Source of the DNA: Neckera pumila
Taxonomy: Eukaryota > Streptophyta > Bryopsida > Hypnales > Neckeraceae
Length of the DNA stretch: 64,000 nt
Assembly (NCBI GenBank): GCA_963969595.1
Contig: OZ018413.1
Location: 1,800,501 to 1,864,500, forward strand
Reading direction: 5' to 3'
The number at the start of each line of letters is the position of its first letter. Positions within the stretch are counted from its first letter, which is position 1. The notes under the pieces are model-generated. The model ran no database searches. It was not told the DNA's origin and saw only the letters and a list, made by a program, of their open reading frames with translations. A program made the position numbers and the translations under genes. Shown here one piece after another: positions 23,385 to 35,750 of the stretch.

Positions 23385-24489
23385 AAGGGAGAGAAGAATC
23401 TACATGAAGAGCTTCCCATTTTCATTTGCAAATATACAAAATAATGAATGTCTCATTTCGGGTAGCTTGTTCATTCCAACACAAAACTCTGTGTGTTTTT
23501 TGGCTTTTGTAGAATGCATTGTGTTCATGCAAAGACAGTTGGACAATGTGTAGCTGCTGCAACATCCAACATGCAATTTCTAATTAGAGTTTAGGGTTGT
23601 GAAATTTAGGATAGTTTCGGAAATCTTCTTTGTGCAGAGATGTCTTCAAGTTTTTGGAATTGCAATTCTATGGTAGCACTTTGCAGTTCTTGCTTGTTAA
23701 GGTCACAGAGGGTTCTTTACTTTCTATTGAAGAACAGATCTTCATCAATTTTTGTACCGTTGTGCAAGAAGATTTCCCATTATCATTTGATAAGGGTTAT
23801 ATTCATTTGTTTTGTAGTTGACGGTGTGTTGTTGTCTTTCTTCAACATCAGTTTAGGATTTCATTTAGTGATTTGTATATGTGGAAATCTCTTGTAGACA
23901 AAGAAAAGGGCGTGATGCAGCTAAGGATAAAGCTTTATACGTTGGAACATTTTGAAGGACATATTGTAATCACGCAGGAGGGCTGGGCAGAGTGGAACAT
24001 CTAATTCAGTAGGGTTTAGGGTAGTTTCAAAACCTTTTTCATGCACTATGCAAACTTCTATATGGTTTTGAACTTGAAATTTTGAAGAAGCATTTTGTTC
24101 TTTAAAGTCGCAAAGGATTCTTTACTTCCTGCTGAGGAGGGCAATTTTGGAGTCAAAGTTTGGAGTCAAAGTGCAAGAAGACTTTCCATTATCTCCTTGT
24201 AAGGATTTTCTTCATTTGTTTCATCCCCAAGTTACTTCTGACTAACTTAGAGTTTCTTCCGCATTGAATAAGTGCTGATTAATATTAAGTTCGCAATTAT
24301 TATTTTGGGAACTTGCATGTTAGTAGCTGGAAGCAGCAAAGTTTTTATTACTGAAATTGAAACCCTAGGGCATGCTGAAATGTGGTTTGCATTATTTTAT
24401 CTCTTTGCAATGTTTGTCAAAAGTGGAAGAGCTTTTCTCTATATTGGTTTTTTTGAGGAATCATCGTCCTAGGTTTAGAATGGAAAAGC
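23385..24489. other. AT-rich stretch without a recognised gene
   Basis: Short open frames only. Two loosely repeated segments containing GTTCTTTACTTtCTatTGA and AAGA.TTtCCATTATC (about 23,710-23,790 and 24,115-24,200) suggest an old local duplication. Confidence 0.4.
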
Positions 24490-24758
24490 ATTACAAAAAA
24501 TTTGAGGCCTCAACAAGGCTACTAAGCCTTGCCCCCCCATGGTGCAATTATGGAAAAAAAAAAAAAAAAAAAAAAAATTGAAAAGTTGAAATGTGACGTG
24601 GTTGCACTTTGACCATGTCAGCATCACGTCAGAGTCATGTCAGCACCACATTAGATTGAAAAAAATTTAATATATTTCTTTCAATTTTTTTTTTTTTCTC
24701 CTGTAATTCCAAAAATCACGCACTTGCAGTCTTGTTGAGGCCTGAAATTTTTTGTAAT
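24490..24758. mobile_element. 269-bp MITE with ~28-bp terminal inverted repeats
   Basis: The left end ATTACAAAAAATTTGAGGCC continues with TCAACAAG. The reverse complement of the right end reads the same with a G-to-C change at one position. The interior holds an A-tract (about 24554-24577) and several GTCAGCATCACGTCA-like motifs. It has no ORF. The right end lies only 30 bp before the next TTAA element. The TSD is not clear, so the superfamily is not assigned. Confidence 0.7.
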
Positions 24759-24788
24759 AAAAATGATTGTTGTTGCTAGAATTGTAGT

Positions 24789-25714
24789 TTAACCCCTAAA
24801 GGACCATTTTGTCTCCTTGAGGGACAATTTGGGTCTGGACAAGTTCCTACTGTCTCAATTTTTAGTGATACTTTTTGGGATTTTTTGAAGTTGTATACTT
24901 TTGCAAGAGCTTTGTGAATGTATAATTTTTATTTTAATTGATGTCTGGGAGAAAAAAAATTTGGCGCAATAAGCAAAACTGGAAATCAGTGGGCAGCACA
25001 AAAAAATCACATAAAGTCAAAATAATTTTTTTTTCTCAAAGATTATATTTTTGTCTACATGTGAAGCTTTGTTTCATTCAATTTGGACTAGTAATGAGAA
25101 AGTTATGAACAATCTTAGTTTTTTAAGGCAATCTAAGCATCTTCTTGAAAAAAAGACTTGTAGAATTCATTTTTGAGTGCCATTTTTAGAATTTTTCAAA
25201 AAAATTTGTTAAATAGGGTTAGATTTTTTTACTAGAACATTCAATCTCACCATTGGAATTATTGTGTTTCAATTCCATCTAAAAGCTATTAACAATTTAG
25301 TTTTTTCTTCAATCTTGACCCCACCTCTACTTAACAATTTCTTAATGAGTGAAAATTAAGTGCTTTTTTTCCTAAATTCTTTTTTTAAAATTTTCAACTC
25401 AACTATTTAACAAACTTTTGTAGAAAATCAAATCAATAGTGCAAAAATTTGAACTAAAAAGATTCAAAGCCAAATAATCTAATCAAGCAAGGTGCAAAAA
25501 CACTTGTTTTCTTCACTTTAAATGCATATATCTTGCAATCCTATGGTCAAAGTTTCTGAAATTGCTTCCATGTATTCATATATTAGTCAAGTATAAGATT
25601 TTATGGTTGGATATGCAAAAAAATAAAACATCTAAAGCTCTTTTCTCTTTGCAATAGAAATGACAATTTTGAGTGGTTTTTGATAGGAAAATCACCTTGG
25701 TCCTTTAGGGAAAA
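24789..25714 (+). mobile_element. TTAA element, subfamily B, copy 1 (926 bp)
   Basis: It begins TTAACCCCTAAAGGACCATT, followed by a subterminal palindrome TTGTCTCCTTGAGGGACAA. The right end is degenerate (TCCTTTAGGGAAAA at about 25701-25714). Internal segments align with the other B copies, including TAATGAGAAAGTTATG and CACCATTGGAATTATTG. It also supplies the intact empty site (TTCACTTTAAATGC near 25,520) that is occupied in the copy at 45,836. Confidence 0.85.
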
Positions 25715-26937
25715 CTTTTGGCTTGAGAAAATGATTATTTTAGGATTTATTATTTTGTTATCTTTTAGGCTTGAAGGTCCCTATTTCCCTAAACCATTGC
25801 ATTTGTAAACACATATGTAAACCGTAGATAATATAATACTACTTGTGTGGTTTTTAGTTTCCCTGGGTTTTTCTCATGTTGTTCATGTATGATTTGTTTG
25901 TATAAATTGTATGTCCATATATGTATTGTTTATATTCAAAAGTGGTTAGAGTGTACATGTTATAGCAATCAATCCTAAAACTATGTACAAATATTTGAAT
26001 TACAATAGAAACTTATTTAAATGCCTCAAATTTCAATTTGAACTACAATAGGGTATAGGAAAATGGGCAAAAAGTAGAAGTAGAAAAAAATAGGGGCATA
26101 TATATTGTGAAATAATAGCTAAATAGCCTCCAAAATAATAAAAATTTGATGCACGTATATATAGATGACACGATATAATGAAGTACCCAAACTTTGGGCA
26201 CATTTATGAGACAAATTTGACTTCCTTATAGAAATTTGACTTCCTTATAAAATTTTGACTATATATTAAACAAAGATTGTTGATTATGATACTCATAGTC
26301 AACCAAATGAAATTTTGAGGCCTTATAAATATACTTAATTATGAAATTATGAAATTTATGTCATTACAATTGTTTGATTTCTAGAATAATTAGAAATTAC
26401 TGACTAGTACTAATAGAAGTTAAACATTGCAATTCTAAAATATCCTAGAAAATATAGGAAAAAAAAATATACACCCTAGAAAATAATTTGGAGAAAGTGA
26501 AGAAGGTGAAGTAGAAAGACATAGGTTGAAAGAAAAGAATTAGATCATAGATAGAGCTTCCAAAACCTTATTAAGTTGTTATAAAAGTTGTTATTTAAGT
26601 TGTATACAAAGATACAAAAATGCAACAATACAAAAATCAAAATGGGCTTCATGATACAATTACAATATGTGTGTTAATGAATGAAAATGTAGTGGAAACA
26701 GATTCTAATGCATGTCCAAAATCTGGCACTTTGTTATTTCTCTTCTTGTAGAAATCATTGTCACATTAGAAATTAGAGGTTTAAATTAGAGTTCTAAAAT
26801 TCTTCAAAATATCCAACTTTGAATTCAAAATCACTTCTGTAATTTCTAGAGGTTCCCAATAGCGTATCAAACTTTAAAAAAATAGATAAAAATTAAAGAA
26901 GATAGAATACGATGAAATTAGATAGTCAAGAGCATTT
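25715..26937. other. AT-rich gene-free stretch
   Basis: No gene, structured RNA or clear repeat boundary recognised. Very AT-rich throughout. Confidence 0.5.
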
Positions 26938-27513
26938 ACACCCTTTGTCCCACTAAAACCTCCAAAAAGCTTCCCTGCGAGGGATTGCTTGTATTTTTTG
27001 TCTTTGTGCTAGTGATACATGCATTCAAAAATTAATAACACGTTTTGCAAAACCTTCAACTTAGGCAATATCATTTAGGCATCCAAAATCCATGCAAAAA
27101 ACATCATACTTGAGCATAATTTATAAATGCTAATAGCTCCATCATTCTTGATGATTTAAATGTTGGTGACAACAATGGGATTCTAGTAATATCTGCCCCA
27201 ACCTAAATACCCTCAACAAGGAAAACTGGACTTTATGAACAAATTTTCATAGGACCGATGTAGTTACTGAATCCATTGTCAACACTACTGTGTGAGGAAG
27301 CACATCAAGTACAAGGTGCCTCATATGAGTAAGGCCAAGCTTTCTAGGAGACGACTGCTCCCTTGTTGCTTGACTTGTCCCTGCAAGGTCGTTCAACACG
27401 GCCAATGCTTACTCAACAATCAAAATCAATAAACGGAAGTTTTTAGAGAGACAAGAATTGTGTCTAATTTAGAGGTTTTTAGTGGGACAGAGGCAGGGAC
27501 AGAGGGAGTATTA
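26938..27513. mobile_element. Possible Stowaway-like TIR element
   Basis: The left end contains TTTGTCCCACTAAAACCTCC. The right end is the complement of TACTCCCTCTGTCCC followed by a second CTGTCCCACTAAAAACCTC. CTCCCTC.GTCCC ends next to TA resemble Stowaway (Tc1/mariner) MITEs. The left end lacks one repeat of the motif, so the borders are tentative. No ORF. Confidence 0.4.
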
Positions 27514-29770
27514 GTTTTGGATAAAAGATATGAAAACTCATCCATTCAGATCAAAAAGTAATGTTGAAATTTAGGTGGAATTTAGAGTCCAATCTTGAAA
27601 GTAAAAATTAATTTAGATTTATAGGCTAAAAGAAAATGTTTGATGAAGTCTTGATGGATGAATTAGAGACAAAACTCTTCATCCACCCATAATATCTAAA
27701 GACTTTTATTATTTTGGATAGGCATGCAACGCTCTACAACATAAATTAACAAAAGTTTAAATTTCTCAACTTGGATTAGGAAGTCTAGAGATTAGGCCTA
27801 GACTGGACATAACCATCTAAACCACCCAAAACCTCTAACTTTTATAATCTTTGTTAGTTTAGTTAAGATGTGAACCACTTACAGTTTATCATTAAATAAT
27901 ATTTGTTCATTGGTTAGAATCCCAATTGAACAATACTTACATATCCAACTTAGGATTCAAAGCCCAACAACAAAAGACATGGTTGTGCATGCCTTGTCTC
28001 AAGAATATAGATAAAACACTCACGTGTTATATATTGAAGTTTTTTTCTTTCTTAGAAAGACTCTCAGCAATGTCTATAAGCCGCATTAATAGAATGTCTC
28101 TATAGACCCTATAGAAGTCAAAAAATTATTCATGTGAAGATTGAAGCTCATTGTAGGCACGTGCGAGCTTGTATTACAATGAAAAGCGTTTGTCTGGATG
28201 TTCTTATAAGGACATAGACTATTAAAGCATGATCCATTTTTTGCTTCAAAGATGCTTTTAAATAGTGCCTCTATCAAATATTTTTGCTCTTGCGCACTTT
28301 ATGCATAGACGTACATATTTTGACAGATGCATAGTATCTACTTGGATGTCTTTTTTTTTACCATAATTGTAGGTGCTTAAGGCCTTGCAACTTCCTTAAA
28401 TCCCTTCATACATTTTGTGGAGTTTTAGTATTAATATGTATCTACTTTGAATCAAATTTTGTTGTTAAAATAGCTTTGTTGCTTAGTACAATCATCTTTG
28501 GTCAGTCGCATGACTACATCAAGTCAAATAACTAAGGCAAATCATATGACTAGAGCAAGTCATGTGCATGATTAGAACAAGTCATATGACAGGTTTTAAA
28601 ATCCTAGCCGCCATGTTGTGTAGTTGATCCGGCTCCTCAGCACCACCGATCAGGTTGCTTCTCTTTTGCATATGCATTTGCTAAGGTTCCCCAGCTATGC
28701 CAATCAGGTTGCTTCTCCTTCCCAGATTGATCAAATTACCAATGAGCTCCTCAACATTACTGGACATGGTAATTGCTTGAATGTATTTTCAAACGTGGAG
28801 AATGGTGGGTAGAGTGAAAGCTGAGTACGTTATTGCTGGGGTCATGAGGACAGCCGGAAAGGAAAAGGAAGTTTGATTTTTTTTCTATATATTTTTTTCA
28901 ACTTTGTGAAGATAGGTGTCGGATGATGTAATGAATTCATGTTTTTTGATGGTTCATTAGTGATCCATGGAGTTAGAAAGGATACTGGAAACATAAAGAT
29001 TTAATTTATACAATTGAAAAGCTTTGTAGGGATTAGTGCAAATCAACATTGTAGCACTAAATTGACATGCACCACTAGAGACCTAAGTAAAAGCCAAATT
29101 GGTGCCATAGAAGCCATCTTGCAATAGTTGCATTATTGTTTCAACTTTTGTAAACTTCAATGGAAAATGCTTGCAGTAGTTGTATCATGATTTTTGAACA
29201 ACCGACTCAGATATACTCATATTAATGCTAAAACAACAGTCCCACATTCATTGAAGACTAGTGTTCAAATGAAGTCCCCAAATTAGAAGTCACAGCTTAG
29301 ATATTCCTAAAACTTGAAGTCACAGCTTGAATTCTATTTGGCAATTGGCCATTGCTCACAGTGGGAGTAAGCTTCCTTCTACTATGACTTTCTACCCATG
29401 ACTAAACCTTGACAAAATGAGGAGAATAAAATATTCTTTCCAAATCCATGGGTATCAGCGACAGCAGAGGTGGTTTCCATTATGCAATGATCTAAAAATC
29501 CTGCCCTAACCTCTGCCCCTCAACCTTTGGGCAAGAGAATTAAATTTTAGGCTTAGTATAAAAAGATGTGCCCGTGCTATTCCTTTGAGCAAGCACAACA
29601 ACTTTTCTTGGAATAACTTTTTTTCTAAAAATTGGATTGTCTTAAAAAAAATTGTCCTACAAAGATACTCCTTGGCCCTTGGGCATTCATGGTCAAAAAA
29701 TTTTGTGACCAAATATCCATTATTCTCCAAGTATTAGCCTGCCCAAAAATGCTATGTTCTCAAAAAAGGT
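27514..29770. other. AT-rich gene-free stretch
   Basis: No recognised gene. Near 28,500-28,600 there is a short degenerate run of CAAGTCATaTGACtAgAG units. Confidence 0.45.
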
Positions 29771-29778
29771 TGTTCAAG

Positions 29779-29792
29779 GCTTTAGGGGTTAA
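29779..29792. mobile_element. Isolated right end of a TTAA element
   Basis: GCTTTAGGGGTTAA matches the family's right terminus. A degenerate left end (CTAACCTCT) may lie near 29,507, which would make a 286-bp copy, but this is weak. Confidence 0.45.
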
Positions 29793-30120
29793 TTCATGCT
29801 TCTTGCTTCTTGTTTCCTCTTGTTGTTGCTATAGTTATTGCTATTAGTTTCTTCTTCTTACATTTTAACTTATGCTTCTTGTTGATTCTTATGGCATCTT
29901 AACTCATGCTTCTAGTTGCATCTTAGTTTTTTAGTTGCTTCTTCTTGTTATTTGTTGTATTTTGTTGCATCTTCACTTGTACTTTTTCTTGCATCTTAAT
30001 TCTTGCTTCTTCTTTTTTTCTTGCTTTTTCTTGCATCTTATTGAATCTTGCCTTTTAGCACTTACCACCTTTTGCTTCTTGTTCCCTCTATCACCATTGT
30101 TATTATGTCTTCTTGCTTAA
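29793..30120 (+). repeat. Pyrimidine-rich degenerate simple repeat
   Basis: About 330 bp dominated by TTGCTTCTTG, TTGCATCTTA and CTTCTTCTT variants on the + strand. Translated frames here are low-complexity Leu/Cys/Phe and are not credible proteins. Confidence 0.8.
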
Positions 30121-30667
30121 TTGCAATTTCTTGAAATACAGTAATTATGATTTTTTCCTTACCTTAAACTCGTGCTATATATTTTGTTTTGCCTTAAATC
30201 TTTGAAGGTTGAGCTATATTGTTCATTCACTAAAAATTAACCTCCTTGATTGTACATGTAGGCATTAGAAGCTAGAATGAAATTATTGGAGACCACTGGC
30301 AACACCAGAGAGGCAACATCGTCACAGTTTTGTAAGGAATATTGGTAATGTAAGCTTGTGAGCATATAGATTTATAGAGTGTTATTGTATTATATTTTGT
30401 GTTAATGATTAATAAATGTCATTGAAAAGAGTCACATTTTTTCTTGTATTTTTTCTTTTAATATAATTGTCTCTTGTGGATCTCAAAAATCATAATAATG
30501 CAAGTCTCATTTATCCATAATATTGCTTGCTAGAGTCATATTTTGCATTACATCTTGGTCAAAATATAACAAGCCCTAGTCACATAATGCTCACAATTAT
30601 GCCAAAAATGTGACTCTATACTTTAAAAATATTACTACATTCAGTTACAAAATTACTATTAACATTC

Positions 30668-31027
30668 CATGAGATCTGCCACATCATCCAAAAATATGAT
30701 TTACATGAGTCATATTTGACATTAACAAAATATATAACTCACAGGGGTTGTATTCCACATCAACATAAAAATAAGAATTCACAAAAGTCATCTTCTACAT
30801 CAATAGAAAATATGACTCACGAAAGTCATTTTTCACATCAACAAAAATATGATTCATAAGAGTCATTTCCACAATACTAAAAATGACTCACAAGAGTCAT
30901 ATTCTACATCAATAAAAAATATGATTGCCCACAGTCATATGCCACGCCAGCCAAATATGACTCTTTATAGTCATATTCCAGTATTCCACATTAGACAAAA
31001 ATATAACGAAATGGAGCCATATTCTAC
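30668..31027. repeat. Degenerate ~40-bp tandem array with ATGACTC/GAGTCAT palindromes
   Basis: Roughly nine units of 36-44 bp follow the pattern ACATCAAcAAAAATATGACTCAcaAGAGTCATaTTCtAC. In the better units each carries a small inverted pair ATGACTC...GAGTCAT. Scattered related GAGTCAT motifs extend to about 30,430 and 31,330. Confidence 0.75.
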
Positions 31028-32248
31028 GTAAGCTTTTTAAATTTGCCCAGGATGGTCATGAGAAAGTTGAGCCTCCAAGGATAGTCAACATATATGCAAC
31101 ATTGACAAAAGATGGCTTCAAATCTTGGCAGCAAAAATATGGCTAATTATATCCCCCAACACATATGACTGCAAATATAACTTATGCACAATGTGATTGG
31201 TTGGTAATTGAATGGATCCAGCTATATTGTGAGTCATCTACAATAACTTCCACGGGAGCCATACTTTTAGATTTTACAACTCACGGCAATCATATTTATA
31301 GTCATAAAACATTCATTTGTGGCATGGCTTGCATTGAAAAACAGCAAAGGCTGCAACTAGTGGGATGCTTATAACTCTTGGACTTGCCAAACCATTTAAT
31401 ACAGGGGCAGTACAGCATGCCCTAGTGGAGATGCTCTTAAACTACAATAACATAGTGCATGGAATTGCCTAGAATGGCACAAAGTATCCCACAAATCATA
31501 ACTCCGCGTTATTTATACTAAAGTTTTGTCTACTTCCAAATCAAACCTCGCCCCAACCACTTATAAAAATATAGTGATCCCAAATTAGCACCACTTCATT
31601 ACTAGACAGTTTTTCATTCCTAAAATAATATTTTATGGCATAATCTAGGAGCAATTCTTGGAGCATAGATAGAATATTGACAACCTATCTCATTTTAATT
31701 TTCATGTTGTATTTTTGCCTTTGTTCTCTAGGCTTATTGAATCCTTAGGGATTTCATTTGTGTAGAATGGTAAGATGCACTCCCTTGATTAGTACTTACA
31801 CTCGTAGAAGGTAAAAAAACATATACATTAGAAGGGAGGGCTGCGAGTTATCTTGAATTACCGGATTGTGGAAACTTGCCACATTAGCAATCTAATGTGG
31901 TTGAGAGAGTGCCATGTCAGATGTTTTGAAAAATATCATAATTTAAAAATAAAAAAATTTGTTTTTGCTTCTTTTTTCTTTTCTTTTTTAAATTTTAAGA
32001 AAAATATTGACAATGTTATTGTTGGTTCAGAACAGGGAAACATGCAAGGTGAACAAGTTTGAAACGGCCCTCTTTTGTCCTCAAATCTTCTCTAATAAAC
32101 ACTAAATGTCAAAATAATTGAACACTAATTGTCAACTAAATTTCTAAATAAGGACCAAGATAGTTCACCCTATACTAAATCAACATCCAACATGAACACT
32201 AATTGTCAACTAAATGGAAATTAGAGTGCTTTACAAGATAGGATAAAT
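31028..32248. other. AT-rich stretch left of the 10-kb element
   Basis: No gene recognised. A 9-bp-stem hairpin CCACATTAG/CTAATGTGG lies at about 31879-31900. The 9 bases AGGATAAAT at 32240-32248 are the proposed TSD of the next element. Confidence 0.45.
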
Positions 32249-34103
32249 AACGGGGATGCTAGCATGTGCGTTTGTGAGCGTGAGGTGTGAGCCTATGAGC
32301 CTCCATTTTGTAATTCCGTTTAGGGTTTGTAAATTTGTCAAGGCCATATGACCATGGAATTCAATGTAAAGATCTTTGGTACAAATGAACAACAAATGAA
32401 TATGCCACTATGCAATTTTGTACCAAAAAATTAAACCAGTATATTTCCAAAAATTTAAAAATAGTCAAAATAGATCATGTTTGATGTTTGTAAGCACATG
32501 ATGAAAATAAATATAGTCGTTTAGGATGTCTCACTACAAACTACTAAGCACATAAATGTAAAATTGCAATACATCATAACACCATCATAAAGGTGACATT
32601 TATGAGGTCTAGAATAGAGGAAGCAACAAACGTGGGCCGTAGAAGCTAAATATAATCTAGCAAGTGGCAACAAGCAAAGGCTCTAGATATTTTAAGCACT
32701 AGATCATGAACAATAATTAAGTGACAAATGTAGTCTTAATCAATGGCCTTTATGCAAAATTAAAGGATGAAAATGGTCCACCTATTATATATTTTTTATA
32801 TTAAAATATATTTTATATTTTATATATAAATATCTTGGATATAAAATATTTAAAATTAACATAGTAGTCATATATTATACACCAAATAAATGTATTAACC
32901 CCAAATGATCTAAACAATTATTTCTTGTCAATGCCCTTTTCTTTAACTCTCTTTCTTCAAATTTATTTTTTCTGAAAGTAAAAATGATTCCTAAAAAATA
33001 GAGTATATAATGAATCCAATGGTAGTAGTTTTATAGAATTCCAAGTTAAACTCTGCTTTGCGGAATTTTATAAAGTTCAGTGGTGAAGTGCAATTCAAGG
33101 CTCATGATTTATGAAAGAATGCAAGATTCCACAACAATATGCGCATTGTCTCCACATAATAAAAAATAGTAAATAAAGGATCCATACTGTCTAAAAGATA
33201 GCTAATAGACATGCCCAAATCAGCCACTATAGCATCAAAAGGCATTTATGTTTTAATAGCCAATTGCCAGACACTCTACCTTTCTTGCCACTTAATCTTC
33301 ATAGATGTGTCCATTGCTGAAGTTGCCAACATCTAAAGCTTTTCTCCAGTCATCTTTGAATTTTCACCATGAGTTTCATAGTGGTACTTCTACTACTCCA
33401 AGAATCGCATTGTGTGCTTAGAAGTTGCAATGGGAGCTAATTCTTTAATTTTGAATGAAAAGCTACCTCCACCTTTTCAACAACTTTAGAGTTCCATCAT
33501 CAAGTGCACTTGCAGTCCTATCTATTGGATTGGAATACTTCTCATAAAAATTTGTGAGCTGCAACAGCAATGCCCCCTAATTCTTGTTGCGCAAAGTAAA
33601 TGATGTATAAGAATGAGCAAAATTGCACATGATGATAATGTTATGTATAGTAGAGCAACATAATACTAATTCAAATTAACAATAAGAACAGAGTGAAGAC
33701 CTAAAAAAATTGAAAAAAAACATGAAATGAATAATTAAACTTTTTATATGAACCTAGTATAAGATTCCATTTAGTGCCTCAATAGTCAAAGTGAATCAAG
33801 TTCTTTGTTTTAACTTCTACTTGGCTTCAGTTGCAACAAGATTGTTTGTGGAGACAAGTTTTTCAAAATGAGAGTGATTGCCTAGCAATACTTTGAATGC
33901 AATAAAGCTTGTGAACAAGATTTATGGAAATATGATTTTTTGGGTTCTCCTAGCAAAACAAAATTTATTGTAATAAAATATGTGAACATCAAACAATAAA
34001 AAGGTATAATAGTAACAATTGCAATGGTCCAAACCAAACAAAGTTTGGAAACTAAGAAGTGAAATGAAATTCTAAAAAAATGATAATGAAATATAAGGAA
34101 TTA

Positions 34104-34588
34104 CTAATTGACTTCATACAATCCTACCAACATAGTTGCAATGTCCTCGTTGAAATCCAAAATAATATTTTCAACAACATAATGCCAGATGAAGTCGTCT
34201 GCATGAGTGCGGTTGACAATAGGCACCCATGTTTGTAAATGGTAGTTGACATTCCACACTAAAAACATCTTGCCAGAAAAAACTTTGAGATCTTCATCAT
34301 TTTGGAATTTTCTTCTCAAATGCAGCATTTGCCTGCACCTAGTAAGCACTTTACAATTTAATAAGATCATCCGTGACATTTATTGTCTTCCCCTTATTGT
34401 TTTCCAAGACCACATAGAAAACTCCATTTCCTTCCATATAACCACAAGTAACAAAGTGTGCAGCAAGATTTATGACATCATTCTTCAAAAGAGTCCTAAT
34501 AACTATCCAAAAAATCATACATAGTAAAAAAAATATTGATTTTTTATTTTGCCCTTGGTACTTTAAAATTGATTTTGCCCTTGATACC
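34104..34588 (-). pseudogene. Degraded element-encoded protein, minus strand
   Basis: Two overlapping minus-strand frames (34104-34379 and 34351-34588) read as one protein after a single frameshift. The first part has HFVTCGYMEGNGVFYVVLE followed by NVTDDL. The second has FSGKMFLVWNVNYHLQTWVP and NRTHADDFIW. From memory this resembles a repeat-associated protein in bryophyte genomes; I cannot name the family. The upstream coding side is cut by the TTAA element starting at 34589. Confidence 0.5.
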
Positions 34589-35514
34589 TTAACCCCTAAT
34601 AGCCCAAGGCCCTTTTTCCATAAAAAAACACTCAAAACTACCATTTCTATAGCAAAGAGCAAAAAAAAAATTTAATGTATTTTTTGCATATTTAACCATA
34701 GGATCTTGTACTACACTAGTGTAAGAATGTGAGGAAGAAATTTTAGAAACTTTGACCGTGTAGATTGCAAGATATTTTGCATTTAAAGTGAAGGAATCAA
34801 ATTTTTTTACACCTTGTTCAACCACATTTTTTGGCTTTGAACCTTTTTAACGTAAAATTTTTGCTCTAAAGATTTTGAATTTATAATTTTATATGATGAA
34901 GAATTGAGTTGAAAACCTAGGGAAAAAAATTCAAAACAAAACACGTAGTTTTCACTCATTAAAAATTTGTTAAGTAGAAGTAGGTTCAAGATTGAAGGAA
35001 AAATGAAATCATTAATAGCTCTAAGATAGGGTTGAAATATATTAATCTCAATGGTGAGATTGTTCTAGCAAGAAATCTTAACCTTGTGCAACTTTTTTTT
35101 CTTAATTGTCAAAATTGAGTTCAGAAATGAATCCTACAAGTTATTTTTTCAAGAAGATGCTCTAATTGCCCTAAAAATAAGTTTGTCCATAACTTTTGCA
35201 TAACAAATCCAAATGGAATGAATCAAAGCTTCCCATGTAGATGAAAATAAAATCTATATGAAAAATATTAGAAAAAAATTTAATTTAAAGTTTTTGTGAG
35301 GGTTTTCTTCTACCCGCCAAACTAAAATTTAGAGTTTTTATGCCATAACTTTTGCTACCGGGCACCAATTGAAATAAAAATTACATTTTTGGAAAGCTCA
35401 TCTAATTCTCTATCTTCACAAAAAAATACAAAAAATTAAAACAAATATTGAGACCGTAGGAGTCTGCCCAAAATCCATTTTGTCCTCCAAGGGGACAATG
35501 GGGCTTTAGGATAA
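34589..35514 (-). mobile_element. TTAA element, subfamily B, copy 2 (inverted, 926 bp)
   Basis: Read on the minus strand it is a B copy. The + strand starts TTAACCCCTAATAGCCCAAG and ends GGGGACAATGGGGCTTTAGG then ATAA. The subterminal palindrome TGTCC.CCAAGGGGACA is near the right border. The terminal TTAA on the right has become ATAA. It interrupts the minus-strand protein relic. Confidence 0.85.
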
Positions 35515-35750
35515 CCTCTCAAGACAAAGAAAAATGTTTACAATCTCCTTCTTTAAAAAGCTATGTAAATGTAACTTTGGCTGTTTTTCATAAAGAAGCT
35601 AAAGTACAACATTTAATCTCCATGCTTGTGAATCTTCTTGTGTCAATATCTTTAAAATAATGTTTAAATCAATATTAAAAAATTCTAATTAATGTACATG
35701 TATTGTACAATATGTAATTCAATATAAGAACTATTAACAACTGTGCACTA

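Noticed and set aside
29935..30120. Leu/Cys/Phe-rich frame as a membrane peptide.
   Set aside because: It is a translation of a degenerate pyrimidine repeat.
32895..32911. TTAACCCCAAATGATC as another TTAA-element left end.
   Set aside because: No matching right end or internal landmarks follow at the expected distances.
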